From Providencia hangzhouensis (GTDB taxonomy: Bacteria > Pseudomonadota > Gammaproteobacteria > Enterobacterales > Enterobacteriaceae), in NCBI RefSeq assembly GCF_029193595.2, contig NZ_CP135052.1, positions 496,001 to 560,000 of the forward strand: a stretch of 64,000 nucleotides of DNA, written 5' to 3'. Below, in pieces: positions 8,818-17,884 of this stretch. The position numbers and the translations under genes are program-made. A model generated the notes under the pieces. That model had not been told where the DNA came from, made no database searches, and saw nothing but the letters and a program-made list of their open reading frames with translations. Position 1 is the first letter of the stretch; each line of letters starts with the position of its first letter.

Positions 8818-9836
8818 TAAAAACGGAATTCCCCAGAAATATAAAAACTATTTCGGTTATTAAAACCGACTTCTGTTAACACATTAAAGTTTCTAGTGAG
8901 TTCGACACGGGCACCGATAGTATTATTCCATTTATGGGCAAGATGCTGTTTAACATCGAATTTTGCATCGTCTGGCGCTAATGCCATCAACCCACTCAAT
9001 TCAGGCGGTAAATCTAGTTTATTAATATCACCTTTGAATCGTTGGGTAATATCTTGATACATGGCACCAGTCCAAATTTGTAGCTTTGTATTACCTTGAC
9101 CAGGGATTAAAGGTTCAAAGATAAATTCATAACCAACCCGAGGAGTTACAACAAAAGCAGTAATGTCACCGTCTAAGATATCAAGGCTTGTTCTGGTATA
9201 GTTAAAATCTAATGTACTAAAGAATTGGTTATACCCACCAGCGAAGGTAACACCACCACCATACGTTTTTCCTTTATAATCTAATTCAAAAGGTAGATTT
9301 TTACCGATATCAATTATATTTTCTTTGCCAAAAATTTTGACCCGAGCTTTTACACTATCAAGATTTGTGGTTGATGTTCCTTTGGTTTTTCCATAAACGC
9401 CATATACGTTCATAAATGGAAAGACCCAAGTATCGAGTTTTAACATATGTGATTCATTCTTACTGCGTGTATGTCCTGTTTTAATCATTAAGTCATCATT
9501 TAAATCGAATTTAACAAAAGGAATATTTACGCCCTTTTCTGATTTAAAGGCTATTTTGTCAACTTTTATATCTTGACGTAGGTTCATATATCCGTAGCCG
9601 ATCCCAAAAGGTTCCGGTAAATCATACCCTCGAGCGCGGGCTTCATCGCCCCAAATCGGCAGTACTCGTGACTCTGTGGTAGAAGAACGAGTAATGCCGC
9701 CTTCGCTGTTACTTTGTGGGACTCCAGACTCACTCACGGAGACCGAAAATAACGGACGATCACTATCGGCAAAGCTCACAGACATGCTCATAATAGAAGA
9801 AAGAATCAGTGCAGTACTGAATTGAATGCGTTTCAT
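8817..9836 (-). CDS. Outer-membrane beta-barrel protein of unknown function
   Basis: A 339-residue protein with a signal peptide (about residues 1-23), alternating hydrophobic residues typical of a beta barrel and the C-terminal SGEFRF ending recognised by the BAM machinery. I do not recognise a named family. It is first in a three-gene operon with an Omp85-like barrel and a DUF4056 lipoprotein. The order suggests a conserved envelope module, perhaps transport across or assembly in the outer membrane. The ribosome site is weak (GAG). Confidence 0.7.
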   Translation of the reverse strand: MKRIQFSTALILSSIMSMSVSFADSDRPLFSVSVSESGVPQSNSEGGITRSSTTESRVLPIWGDEARARGYDLPEPFGIGYGYMNLRQDIKVDKIAFKSEKGVNIPFVKFDLNDDLMIKTGHTRSKNESHMLKLDTWVFPFMNVYGVYGKTKGTSTTNLDSVKARVKIFGKENIIDIGKNLPFELDYKGKTYGGGVTFAGGYNQFFSTLDFNYTRTSLDILDGDITAFVVTPRVGYEFIFEPLIPGQGNTKLQIWTGAMYQDITQRFKGDINKLDLPPELSGLMALAPDDAKFDVKQHLAHKWNNTIGARVELTRNFNVLTEVGFNNRNSFYISGEFRF

Positions 9837-10010
9837 AAAATTGGCTCAATCTTTAGATAATAGAGAGGTGTAGTTAGGTATATCTATAATAGTTGGAATT
9901 TTAACATTGATAATTTTTTTATCGATAGCGCTTAATGCTTTTTTATGAAGATCTAAAACTAGATACCTGTATGTTAATTGTTTATTTAAGATTATCATTT
10001 TTCATACCTA

Positions 10011-10042
10011 AAATAGCTGCCGATGCAAGAAATAACATCGGC
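10011..10042 (-). terminator. Probable terminator of the small hypothetical gene
   Basis: Perfect 7-bp stem GCCGATG/CATCGGC (10019-10025, 10036-10042) with a short interrupted T-rich tail on the minus strand, about 20 bases after the stop codon. Confidence 0.5.
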
Positions 10043-10060
10043 ACGATAGGGCTGAAAATA

Positions 10061-10243
10061 CTATTTTTTGTTTTGTTGATGAAACTTAACACGCTCATGA
10101 AAATAGGCTTTTAAATGGTCTTCCATTTGGTGAATCTTTTGTTCTAAGGCGTTGACCAGCACTTCATCGCTATTCATATCGAAAACGCGCTGCATCGCCA
10201 GTTCATCAACATATTCTTTTTGTGCCTTGGTTAAATCAGCCAT
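10061..10243 (-). CDS. Small conserved hypothetical cytoplasmic protein
   Basis: A 60-residue charged, helical protein (starts MADLTKAQKEYVDEL) with no signal peptide or membrane segment. The start at 10241-10243 follows AAAGGTAA; the longer frame would add 14 residues without a ribosome site. It has its own hairpin terminator. Similar short charged proteins occur in enteric genomes, but no function is known to me. Confidence 0.65.
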   Translation of the reverse strand: MADLTKAQKEYVDELAMQRVFDMNSDEVLVNALEQKIHQMEDHLKAYFHERVKFHQQNKK

Positions 10244-10495
10244 ATTTGAATTACCTTTATTGAAATAGAACTTTTGCTTTATCAATTTAAAGCAAATTAA
10301 AGAAAGTGCATTATTGTGCCTCAGTCAATACAGTATGAAAAGTAGAATAACTGATTGTCGAATAATGATTATTTATTAACTTACTTGCAATACGAAGGAT
10401 CAAATCACAATCTCTGTTTGTTAAGAATAATCACAATATTCTTAATGAATATAAGCTGATATCCTCGCCAGAGTCACTTATTAATAGGTCTGAAA

Positions 10496-11953
10496 ATGAA
10501 TAATAAACAACACTACCTTGATACCGCAGCAGGTGAGGGTGAAAAAGAAGCATCAATGATGGTTGCTATCCCTGGTTCTGAGCTGACGTCTTTATTATTA
10601 GAGCAGCGTTTAGAAGAGCAAACTTATTTCACCGATGGTGAAATAGACTACATTCCTGAGGATGGCGGCTTTTTCTTTAGCTGTAAAAAAGATGAAGAAG
10701 AATTACGTTTTTATATCTCTTTAGTGGATAGCGACCCTGAATATACCATCAATCCTTATTTTGCCACTGATCCAATTAGCCCTGAGCTGTATGCAGAGGC
10801 CAGTGCTGCTCCTCAAGCAGTGATTGTTGAATGTTTATTTCAAGGGCAGCCATTAGCTAATTACCTTCAGCAGCTGAAAATTATTCAAATATTAGTGCCA
10901 GATTTATTACTAGGCTTGGATATTTCTGCCGCAGGGAAAGTGTTTACTCGTGAGTGGCTTAATTTCCAACTAATTGATGATTTGATGCCAAGCATTGATT
11001 CTTTGTATGTTGTTCATGCTATTTATGATCAAGAAGACAACGAAGACAAGCCGGAAGAAGAGCGTGCTCCGACCATGTATTGGTTCCATACTCACGGTTT
11101 GGCACGTTGTGGTTTATCGGAAGCAGAAATTATTATACCGCACCCGATTGCTTCTTATTATGGTATTCCCGAACTATTTTGGAGCTTCGTGAATAACAGT
11201 ATTACTCACGGAAAAATCGTGTTTAATGAACCTATTTTTATTGGTCAAACCCAAGCAGGCTATGAGTATTTAGTTGCAGTACCGTTTGAAGAAGGGCTGT
11301 TGCATGTGGGTAAATCAACGCCAATTGATGACTTAAAACCACTTGAAGAGATGAATTTCGAGTTTGGTGATGCGTCATCAGAGCGTTTCATGGGGGATTG
11401 GCATGATCGAGACGAATCTCATCAGCACCCATCCGCGATGTTGTTTCGTGTGACACAAGAAAACCCGGTATTAGAAAGTTTCTTTGAAGGCTTTGAAGAT
11501 CAAAACGCGATGATGTTTATGCGTACCGATGAAGAAACCGCTGATATGTCCCGTAAAGCCAAATTACGTTGGGAATATTTTACCCATATGTTAGATAACT
11601 ACGGGCCAAAACCGGTCGCTCAGAAGAAAGGATTTTTTGCCAAATTCCTCGGTAAAAACGAGGAAGCTGAAGATTCGGAATGGCGCTTTTTAGTGAAATG
11701 CGGTATTGGTTACCATGATGCAGAAGAAGATTTCGATGGTCATGAACATATGTGGTTTGAACCTGTTTCTTGGAATGGAGACAAGTTTGAAGGGCGTTTA
11801 ATTAACCATCCTTTTTATGTGAAAAATATGCAAGAAGGGGAAGTTTATCCATTAACGCGCGACGATATTACGGATTGGACAATTTATTTCCAAGACGGCA
11901 GTTATACCCCTGATACGATATATAAATTGTTAAGTGGCGCTCAAGTTCACTAA
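10496..11953 (+). CDS. DUF4026/DUF2314 domain protein
   Basis: A 485-residue, strongly acidic cytoplasmic protein. The C-terminal third (from about residue 390; HMWFEPVSW, GRLINHPFYVKNMQEG, DITDWTIY) matches the DUF2314 domain found in E. coli YegJ. The part before it corresponds to DUF4026. No catalytic motif is visible. Monocistronic, divergent from the small hypothetical gene. Related proteins are often encoded near secretion or polymorphic toxin loci, but nothing of that kind is seen here. Confidence 0.7.
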   Translation: MNNKQHYLDTAAGEGEKEASMMVAIPGSELTSLLLEQRLEEQTYFTDGEIDYIPEDGGFFFSCKKDEEELRFYISLVDSDPEYTINPYFATDPISPELYAEASAAPQAVIVECLFQGQPLANYLQQLKIIQILVPDLLLGLDISAAGKVFTREWLNFQLIDDLMPSIDSLYVVHAIYDQEDNEDKPEEERAPTMYWFHTHGLARCGLSEAEIIIPHPIASYYGIPELFWSFVNNSITHGKIVFNEPIFIGQTQAGYEYLVAVPFEEGLLHVGKSTPIDDLKPLEEMNFEFGDASSERFMGDWHDRDESHQHPSAMLFRVTQENPVLESFFEGFEDQNAMMFMRTDEETADMSRKAKLRWEYFTHMLDNYGPKPVAQKKGFFAKFLGKNEEAEDSEWRFLVKCGIGYHDAEEDFDGHEHMWFEPVSWNGDKFEGRLINHPFYVKNMQEGEVYPLTRDDITDWTIYFQDGSYTPDTIYKLLSGAQVH

Positions 11954-11964
11954 CTTGTCATACT

Positions 11965-12274
11965 CGTCATACTTCAAGCTGCATGGGTGTTGACTGCGCT
12001 CAGCCAGCCGAATCACATACTTATGTATGCTCATCGGTCTGTCTTCGTTTGTCGCCTACATGCAACTTGAATTATTTAGAGTATATACGCGTCACGATTC
12101 AAACCGCATGGGTGTTGACTGCGCTCAGCCAGCCGAATCACATACTTATGTATGCTCATCGGTCTGTCTTCGTTTGTCGCCTACATGCAACTTGAATTAT
12201 TTAGAGTATATACGCGTCACGATTCAAACCGCATGGGTGTTGACTGAGCTCCGCCAGCCGAATCACATACTTAT
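11965..12274. repeat. Tandem array of 125-bp palindromic repeats (2.5 copies)
   Basis: Three successive units start at 11965, 12090 and 12215. Units 1 and 2 are identical over about 109 bases (11981-12089 and 12106-12214); unit 3 stops at 12274 in the central CACATACTTAT. Each unit has outer arms CTTCAAGCTGCATG/CATGCAACTTGAAT and an inner palindrome around CATACTTATGTATG, so each copy can fold as a long hairpin. It is related to the single copy at 4974-5097. Short open frames run through the array but reflect only the repeat. Confidence 0.9.
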
Positions 12275-12305
12275 TCAAGCTAGAGTACAAAGGTTTATGT
12301 TAGAC

Positions 12306-12324
12306 TGGGCGCGCAATGCGCCCA
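12306..12324 (+). terminator. Strong GC hairpin, possible terminator
   Basis: Stem TGGGCGC/GCGCCCA with a 5-base loop, just after the repeat array and 25 bases before the recX start. The following bases are AT-rich but not a clean T-run, so it may instead be a leader structure of recX. Confidence 0.4.
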
Positions 12325-12348
12325 ATTTAATGATGAAAGTTTAACGCC

Positions 12349-12807
12349 ATGAATGAATCCGAGCTTTACCAATATGCCTTGTTTATGCTTTCCCGCCGTG
12401 ATTACGGTAAAGCCGAGCTATTTGCTCGTATGAAACGGCGTATGTATGAAAAAAATGAAGGTATTATTGATGAGCCTTTAATTGAATTGGTGCTTGAAAG
12501 ACTAAGTGAGCAACATTTTCTTGATGATGACCGTGTCGCGGGGCTATTAATGCAAGGTTATCTGCGCAAGGGATATGGGCCATTGCGGATAAAACAAGAA
12601 ATGCGGCAGAAAGGTTTCACTGAAACGGTTGTGGAAAAGCATTTTGCTACTCTAGATGTAGATTGGTTTGAAAAGGCCGCATTGGTTCGTAGTAAAAAAT
12701 TCGGTGATGACCTTCCTCATGATTTCAAGGAAAAAAGCAAACAAATTAGATACTTACAGTATCGTGGCTTTTTTGGCGATATGATTTATGAGTTATTCAA
12801 TGGTTAG
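12349..12807 (+). CDS. recX: RecX-family protein
   Basis: A 152-residue helical protein with the RecX fold: the LSRRDYGKAEL opening, RLSEQHFLDDDRVA and YLRKGYGPLRIKQEMRQKG are family signatures. RecX binds along RecA filaments and limits recombinase activity. In enteric bacteria recX normally follows recA; here it stands alone after a repeat array, with a porin gene downstream. It is either the relocated single copy or a second paralogue. The ribosome site is weak. Confidence 0.85.
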   Translation: MNESELYQYALFMLSRRDYGKAELFARMKRRMYEKNEGIIDEPLIELVLERLSEQHFLDDDRVAGLLMQGYLRKGYGPLRIKQEMRQKGFTETVVEKHFATLDVDWFEKAALVRSKKFGDDLPHDFKEKSKQIRYLQYRGFFGDMIYELFNG

Positions 12808-12938
12808 TTTCCATATTATTAATTTATAAAATCACTTACTTTTCAACTGGTTGAAATAAAATCTGAACATAGTTTTTGACGTTGTTTATTTTAGATTAAT
12901 CAGTGAATTGTGAGTTCGATCTTTCTTTTATCAATTTC

Positions 12939-12954
12939 ATGTTAACGTTAACAT
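12939..12954. promoter_or_regulatory. Perfect 16-bp palindrome, LacI/GalR-type operator candidate
   Basis: ATGTTAACGTTAACAT is a perfect palindrome with the central CG typical of LacI/GalR-family operators. It lies about 80 bases before the porin gene. A shorter TAACGTTA core also occurs at 16314-16321 before the serine transporter gene. Confidence 0.5.
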
Positions 12955-13032
12955 ATCTTTGATCATATACTGTGTTCATGTTCTGGGCAGCTCACTTCAC
13001 GATAAATCAAAAAAGAGAAGAAAGCGCTAGCA

Positions 13033-14487
13033 ATGATGTTTATTGGTTTAATTCAAATAGGTATTAATATGAAGATGTTACCGTTATCTGCGATTGTAGC
13101 GGCTTTTGTCATCCTATTCCCTTTGGTGGGGGATGCTCAAACGGATTTAAGCCGTATTGAGGCAAGGCTGGAGGCGTTAGAGAAAAGAGCTGAGTTGGCA
13201 GAACGACGTGCCGAAGCTGCTGAACAGAAAGCAGAAAAGCTCGAACGAGTGATGAATATGCATGAAACTACCAAACAACCCATATCAACCGTTGTTAAGG
13301 AGCCTATTTCCAATACAAATGTACCAAGGGAGAGTGAAGAAAAACCAACATCTGGGATCCAATATCACAATGATTACGGTGAACTTAAGCTTTATGGCGA
13401 TGTTGAGTTCAATATGGATGGGGCGAGTCGTCAGGGACAAATTACATCTGTCAGAACGGCCCTTGGGAAAAACAACCAACCAAATAAGAGTGATAATTGG
13501 GATATTAATGGACGGATCTTGATTGGGGTAGATGGTAATCATTTGAAAGATAATGGAAATTATGCAGGGTTTTCTGTGCAGCCGCTTGCGGATATGACAG
13601 GAAAAATGAACCTTGATGATGCCGCTTTTTATTTCGGGCAAAAGGATCGCTGGCAAGTAAAGCTCGGCCGTTACGAAGCTTATGATATGTTCCCATTAGG
13701 ACAAGATACGTTTGTACAGTATTCAGGCAATACGGCGAATGATTTATACAGTGATGGGGTCGGTTATATTTATATGATGAAAGAAGGGCGGGGGCGTTCA
13801 GGTGATGGTGGTAGTGTGCAACTTTCCCACTCATTAGATGATTGGTATTTTGAAATTAACGCATTGGTTGAAGATGGTACCGCTTTATTCGATGATTCTA
13901 ATTACCATGGTTATCAGCTAGATAATAAGAAAAATGTTATTTATTTAAGGCCTGTGGTGGCTTGGCAGCCGAATGATTTTAAAGTGGCTATTGCGATGGA
14001 ATCCCAAGTTATCAACAATGCCTATGGGGATAACGTTGATGGTCATTGGAAGGATATGTCCAAACGTAATGGATATGGTATGACTTTAGGATGGAATAGC
14101 GTAGAAAAAGACTCAGATAATGGCGTGCAGCTAACATTCAGTACTGCATACCTAGATGCAATAGCAGAAACAGATTTATCGTTAGGTGGCTATGCCTTGT
14201 GGCGTCGCGCTCAACTAGGTTATATCTATGCGCATAATAATATTAAAGATTTTAATGCAGTAAATATTTCGACAGACCCTAATTCAGTGTTGAATAACAT
14301 CCCAGGTAAATATGATGTTCATACTTTATATGCTTCTTATGAGTTACCTCAAATTTTAGCTATAGATAATTACAAAATTTATCTTGGTGCTTATTACTCT
14401 AAAATTAATGCAGATAACCCTAATTTGATTAGTCATCATGATGATGAACGCTATGGTGTTCGTGCTCGCTTCAAATATTTTTTCTAG
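13033..14487 (+). CDS. Carbohydrate-selective outer-membrane porin
   Basis: A 484-residue outer-membrane protein. After the signal peptide comes a coiled-coil segment rich in AEKRAELAERRAEAAEQ repeats (about residues 38-75), then a large beta barrel with the FGQKDRWQVKLGRYEAYD block and a C-terminal FKYFF. The periplasmic coiled coil and barrel resemble sugar porins of the ScrY/RafY type. The listed ATG has a GAGAAG site; an internal ATG at 13069 gives a cleaner signal peptide and may be the true start. A LacI-type palindrome precedes it, but no sugar enzymes are nearby, so the substrate is unknown. Confidence 0.72.
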   Translation: MMFIGLIQIGINMKMLPLSAIVAAFVILFPLVGDAQTDLSRIEARLEALEKRAELAERRAEAAEQKAEKLERVMNMHETTKQPISTVVKEPISNTNVPRESEEKPTSGIQYHNDYGELKLYGDVEFNMDGASRQGQITSVRTALGKNNQPNKSDNWDINGRILIGVDGNHLKDNGNYAGFSVQPLADMTGKMNLDDAAFYFGQKDRWQVKLGRYEAYDMFPLGQDTFVQYSGNTANDLYSDGVGYIYMMKEGRGRSGDGGSVQLSHSLDDWYFEINALVEDGTALFDDSNYHGYQLDNKKNVIYLRPVVAWQPNDFKVAIAMESQVINNAYGDNVDGHWKDMSKRNGYGMTLGWNSVEKDSDNGVQLTFSTAYLDAIAETDLSLGGYALWRRAQLGYIYAHNNIKDFNAVNISTDPNSVLNNIPGKYDVHTLYASYELPQILAIDNYKIYLGAYYSKINADNPNLISHHDDERYGVRARFKYFF

Positions 14488-14497
14488 TCTAAGTTAA

Positions 14498-14538
14498 GCC
14501 GTTCTTCCTATGTGTTGTTAATAAATAGGAAGATCGGC
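14498..14538 (+). terminator. Strong hairpin after the porin gene
   Basis: A 14-bp stem with one mismatch (14498-14511 against 14525-14538). It lacks a T-run, so it may be a processing or stabilising structure rather than a true terminator. Confidence 0.45.
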
Positions 14539-14614
14539 TGCAAAATAACTATCAAAAAGATTTTTTATTTATTTCTCTTGTGTTTTAACGCATTTCTATA
14601 TTAAAAATCATCTG

Positions 14615-14633
14615 CTGACATGATCATTGTCAG
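14615..14633. promoter_or_regulatory. Inverted repeat upstream of dcuC
   Basis: CTGACA and TGTCAG flank TGATCAT, 70 bases before the dcuC start. It could be an operator or part of the leader; it does not match the FNR consensus. Confidence 0.35.
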
Positions 14634-14704
14634 TGAATTTTGCTTAATGATTAGGCAGAGTAATTTTTTTTATAATTACAAAATAAGACAGGCAGGAGAA
14701 ATAA

Positions 14705-16063
14705 ATGATTGAGCTCTTAATCGGCGTTATTGTCGCCATTGGAGTTGGGCGTTATATCATAAAAGGGTATTCCGCAACGGGTGTGTTAATGACAGGAGGG
14801 ATTTTACTTCTAATCATTACCGCTATTATGGGCAAAAGTATTTTACCAGGTTCTGTTCCGACGACGGGGTGGCGTGTAACAGATATTCTGGAATACATAA
14901 AATTCCTATTAATGAGCCGAGGTGGCGACCTTGGTATGATGATCATGGTGTTATGTGGGTTTGCATCTTATATGACTCACATTGGGGCGAATGATGTTGT
15001 GGTGAAAATCGCCTCTAAGCCATTAAAAATGATCAACTCACCTTATTTGTTGATGGTTGCTGCTTATATTGTGGCATGTTTGATGTCACTGGCGGTATCT
15101 TCTGCGACAGGCCTCGGTGTATTACTGATGGCGACATTATTCCCTGTAATGGTGAATGTCGGGATCAGTCGTGGTGCAGCAGCAGCAATCTGTGCATCGC
15201 CAGCGGCAATTATTTTAGCGCCGACATCTGGTGATGTTATCTTAGCGGCAAAAGCGGCTGAAATGCCATTAATCGACTTTGCATTTAAAACGACCTTACC
15301 GATTTCTATCGCGGCAATTGTGGCAATGTCAATCGCTCACTTCTTTTGGCAGCGTTACCTCGACAGAAAAGAAAATGTCACGACTGAAATGTTAGATGTG
15401 AATGAAATTAAAACCCATGCTCCTGCTTTCTACGCTATTTTACCTTTTACGCCAATTATCGGTGTTTTAGTGTTTGATGGTAAATGGGCGCCTGAATTGC
15501 ATATTGTTACCATTATTGTTGGCTGTATTATTTTGGCTGCAATCATTGAATTCATCCGTAGCTTCAGCGCTAAACATGTCTATAGTGGCTTAGAAGTTTG
15601 CTACAAAGGTATGGCAGAAGCATTTGCAACGGTCGTTATGTTATTAGTGGCGGCTGGGGTATTTGCTCAAGGTTTAAGTACCATTGGCTTTATTAAAGGG
15701 CTCATTGACCTTGCACAGTCATTCGGTTCTGGTGCAATTGTGATGATGATTGCACTGGTGGTGATTACGATGTTAGCTGCGATGACCACAGGTTCAGGGA
15801 ATGCACCGTTCTATGCATTTGTTGAACTAATTCCTCATTTAGCAAAACAAATGGGGGTCAATCCTGCTTACTTAGTGATACCAATGCTACAAGCCTCTAA
15901 CTTAGGGCGGACTTTATCGCCGGTATCAGGGGTTGTCGTGGCCGTATCTGGTATGGCAAAAATCTCTCCGTTCGAAGTCGTGAAAAGAACGTCAATCCCA
16001 GTATTAGTTGGATTGGTTGTGGTTGTAATTGCGACAGAAATATTAGTGCCTATATATCTATAA
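14705..16063 (+). CDS. dcuC: Anaerobic C4-dicarboxylate transporter DcuC
   Basis: A 452-residue inner-membrane protein with about 12 hydrophobic segments, matching DcuC in length and in blocks such as SSATGLGVLLMATLFPVMV and TTGSGNAPFYAFVELIP. DcuC exports succinate and exchanges C4-dicarboxylates during fermentation. GGCAGGAG precedes the ATG. Its own hairpin follows the stop. In this genome fumarate made by the predicted indole pathway would be a C4 acid, but nothing ties the two physically. Confidence 0.88.
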   Translation: MIELLIGVIVAIGVGRYIIKGYSATGVLMTGGILLLIITAIMGKSILPGSVPTTGWRVTDILEYIKFLLMSRGGDLGMMIMVLCGFASYMTHIGANDVVVKIASKPLKMINSPYLLMVAAYIVACLMSLAVSSATGLGVLLMATLFPVMVNVGISRGAAAAICASPAAIILAPTSGDVILAAKAAEMPLIDFAFKTTLPISIAAIVAMSIAHFFWQRYLDRKENVTTEMLDVNEIKTHAPAFYAILPFTPIIGVLVFDGKWAPELHIVTIIVGCIILAAIIEFIRSFSAKHVYSGLEVCYKGMAEAFATVVMLLVAAGVFAQGLSTIGFIKGLIDLAQSFGSGAIVMMIALVVITMLAAMTTGSGNAPFYAFVELIPHLAKQMGVNPAYLVIPMLQASNLGRTLSPVSGVVVAVSGMAKISPFEVVKRTSIPVLVGLVVVVIATEILVPIYL

Positions 16064-16086
16064 CATTTCAGTTTCTCAGGTAAAAA

Positions 16087-16113
16087 AATGGCTGAGCGAA
16101 TAACTCAGCCATT
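16087..16113 (+). terminator. Terminator hairpin after dcuC
   Basis: Perfect stem AATGGCTGAG/CTCAGCCATT 23 bases after the stop. The T-run is better on the minus strand than on the plus strand, so efficiency in the dcuC direction is uncertain. Confidence 0.5.
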
Positions 16114-16338
16114 CCTCGAATTAAAAATTAAATACTTTATATCTAAAATTTACTCTTTTAATTGATTGCGAAATTATTTTTTTACAGAATAATTACGTGG
16201 TATTTGTTCTTTTACGTTATTAACGAGATCTACCCCAAAAAGTTGAAAGAAATAGAGTAATTAAATTAGGTACTGTTGCCCATTTAATGCAAAATCTGCA
16301 CATCTTATTTTAATAACGTTAATGATGAAGAACACAAG

Positions 16339-17598
16339 ATGAGCACAATTGAAAAAGCAGTAGTTACAGAAGATAAACCTGTCAGTAAGTGGACTTATAA
16401 GGATTTCACTTGGGTACTTTCTTTATTTGGTACCGCCGTGGGGGCAGGCGTTTTATTCCTACCAATTAAAGCTGGTGCTGGGGGGTTTTGGCCATTAGTA
16501 GTATTAGCAATAATTGCAACGCCAATGATTTGGTTGGCTCATAAAGGGTTAGCTCGCTTTGTCTTATCCTCAAAAAATCCAAATGCCGATATTACCGATA
16601 CGGTAGAAGAGCATTTTGGTAAAGTAGGCGCAAATATTATTACATTTGCCTATTTCTTTGCTATTTACCCTATCGTATTGATTTACGGTGTCGGTATCAC
16701 GAATACTGTTGATTCATTCTTAGTAAATCAATTAGGAATAGACCCACTACCACGATGGTTATTGTCTGGAGTATTGATTGCTGCAATGACTGCTGGTGTG
16801 GTATTTGGTCGCGACCTTATGTTAAAGCTCACCTCCCTAATGGTTTATCCTTTGGTATTCATTTTGTTAGCTTTATCATTGTATCTAATCCCTGAGTGGA
16901 ATATGTCCATGCTAGAGGTGGCTCCTGATTGGAGTGCAATGCCTGTGATTGTTTGGATGGCGATCCCACTTATCGTATTCTCATTTAACCATAGCCCAAT
17001 CATCAGCCAATTTACTAAAGACCAACGTCAGCAGTTTGGTGATAATGCAGTGGTAAAAACGGATATGATTACTGGTGGTGCAGCATTGATGCTGACTGGT
17101 TTCGTGATGTTTTTCGTTTTCTCTGTGGTGTTATCACTAAGCCCAGCAGAGCTTGCCGTTGCGAAAGAACAAAATATCAGTGTGTTATCACATATTGCGA
17201 ATATCAACCCATCGCCAATCCTATCTTATTTAGGGCCTATTGTTGCTTTCGCTGCGATTGTATCAAGTTACTTTGGTCACTTCTTAGGCGCTCACGAAGG
17301 TTTGGTTGGGTTAATTAAATCTCGCTCTTCTTTCTCTGTGAAGAAAATTCAAATGGCATCCATGTTATTTATTGTGATAACAACCTGGATTGTGACTATT
17401 CGTAACCCAAGTATTTTAGGCATGATTGAAACGATGGGGGCACCAATGATTGCCGCTATTCTATTCATTCTACCTGTTGTTTCGATGAATATTGTTCCTG
17501 CAATGAAGAAATTTAGCACTTCAAAATTGGCACAAATCTTTACTTTTATCTGTGGATTAGCGTCTATTACTTCGGTTATTTATGGTGCATTTTTATAG
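16339..17598 (+). CDS. Serine/threonine transporter of the SdaC/TdcC (HAAAP) family
   Basis: A 419-residue inner-membrane protein with about 11 hydrophobic segments. The opening WVLSLFGTAVGAGVLFLPI and the FNHSPIISQF segment mark the hydroxy/aromatic amino acid permease family, subgroup SdaC/TdcC/DlsT, which imports serine or threonine with protons. Length fits SdaC (429 in E. coli). No serine deaminase gene is adjacent, so serine versus threonine is not resolved. A strong terminator follows. Confidence 0.8.
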   Translation: MSTIEKAVVTEDKPVSKWTYKDFTWVLSLFGTAVGAGVLFLPIKAGAGGFWPLVVLAIIATPMIWLAHKGLARFVLSSKNPNADITDTVEEHFGKVGANIITFAYFFAIYPIVLIYGVGITNTVDSFLVNQLGIDPLPRWLLSGVLIAAMTAGVVFGRDLMLKLTSLMVYPLVFILLALSLYLIPEWNMSMLEVAPDWSAMPVIVWMAIPLIVFSFNHSPIISQFTKDQRQQFGDNAVVKTDMITGGAALMLTGFVMFFVFSVVLSLSPAELAVAKEQNISVLSHIANINPSPILSYLGPIVAFAAIVSSYFGHFLGAHEGLVGLIKSRSSFSVKKIQMASMLFIVITTWIVTIRNPSILGMIETMGAPMIAAILFILPVVSMNIVPAMKKFSTSKLAQIFTFICGLASITSVIYGAFL

Positions 17599-17625
17599 TT
17601 ATAAATAAAGTGATATAAGAAACAG

Positions 17626-17657
17626 AGCCATGACCTGTAAAAGTCATGGCTTTTTTT
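17626..17657 (+). terminator. Rho-independent terminator of the serine transporter gene
   Basis: Stem AGCCATGAC/GTCATGGCT with a seven-base loop and a run of seven T residues. Confidence 0.93.
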
Positions 17658-17713
17658 ATATCAATACGAACTAGGTTATATGGATAGACATTGATATAAC
17701 TAATTTTTAAGCT

Positions 17714-17737
17714 GAGGGGTGTGATAATCACCCTCAC
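17714..17737 (+). other. Hairpin in the untranslated region before metY
   Basis: TGAGGGGTG and CACCCTCA can pair with one bulge. It lies in the 225-base leader region before metY, which also holds a second short inverted pair (CTTAG/CTAAG near 17790-17810). No known riboswitch was recognised. Confidence 0.35.
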
Positions 17738-17884
17738 CGTATCTATCAATATGAAATAATTTCAAGTGCAAGTAGTTGCTCGGTATCGTGGCTTAGGTAA
17801 TATCTAAGGTTATCACAGCATTATAATAACGTAATCACTACCTCTGGCTGTAACTATTCCAGTGCGTTGCAACAAGGATAACTA

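Noticed and set aside
11983..12344. Short open frames through the 125-bp repeat array
   Set aside because: They contain the same translated repeat twice and have no ribosome site; they reflect the repeat, not a gene.
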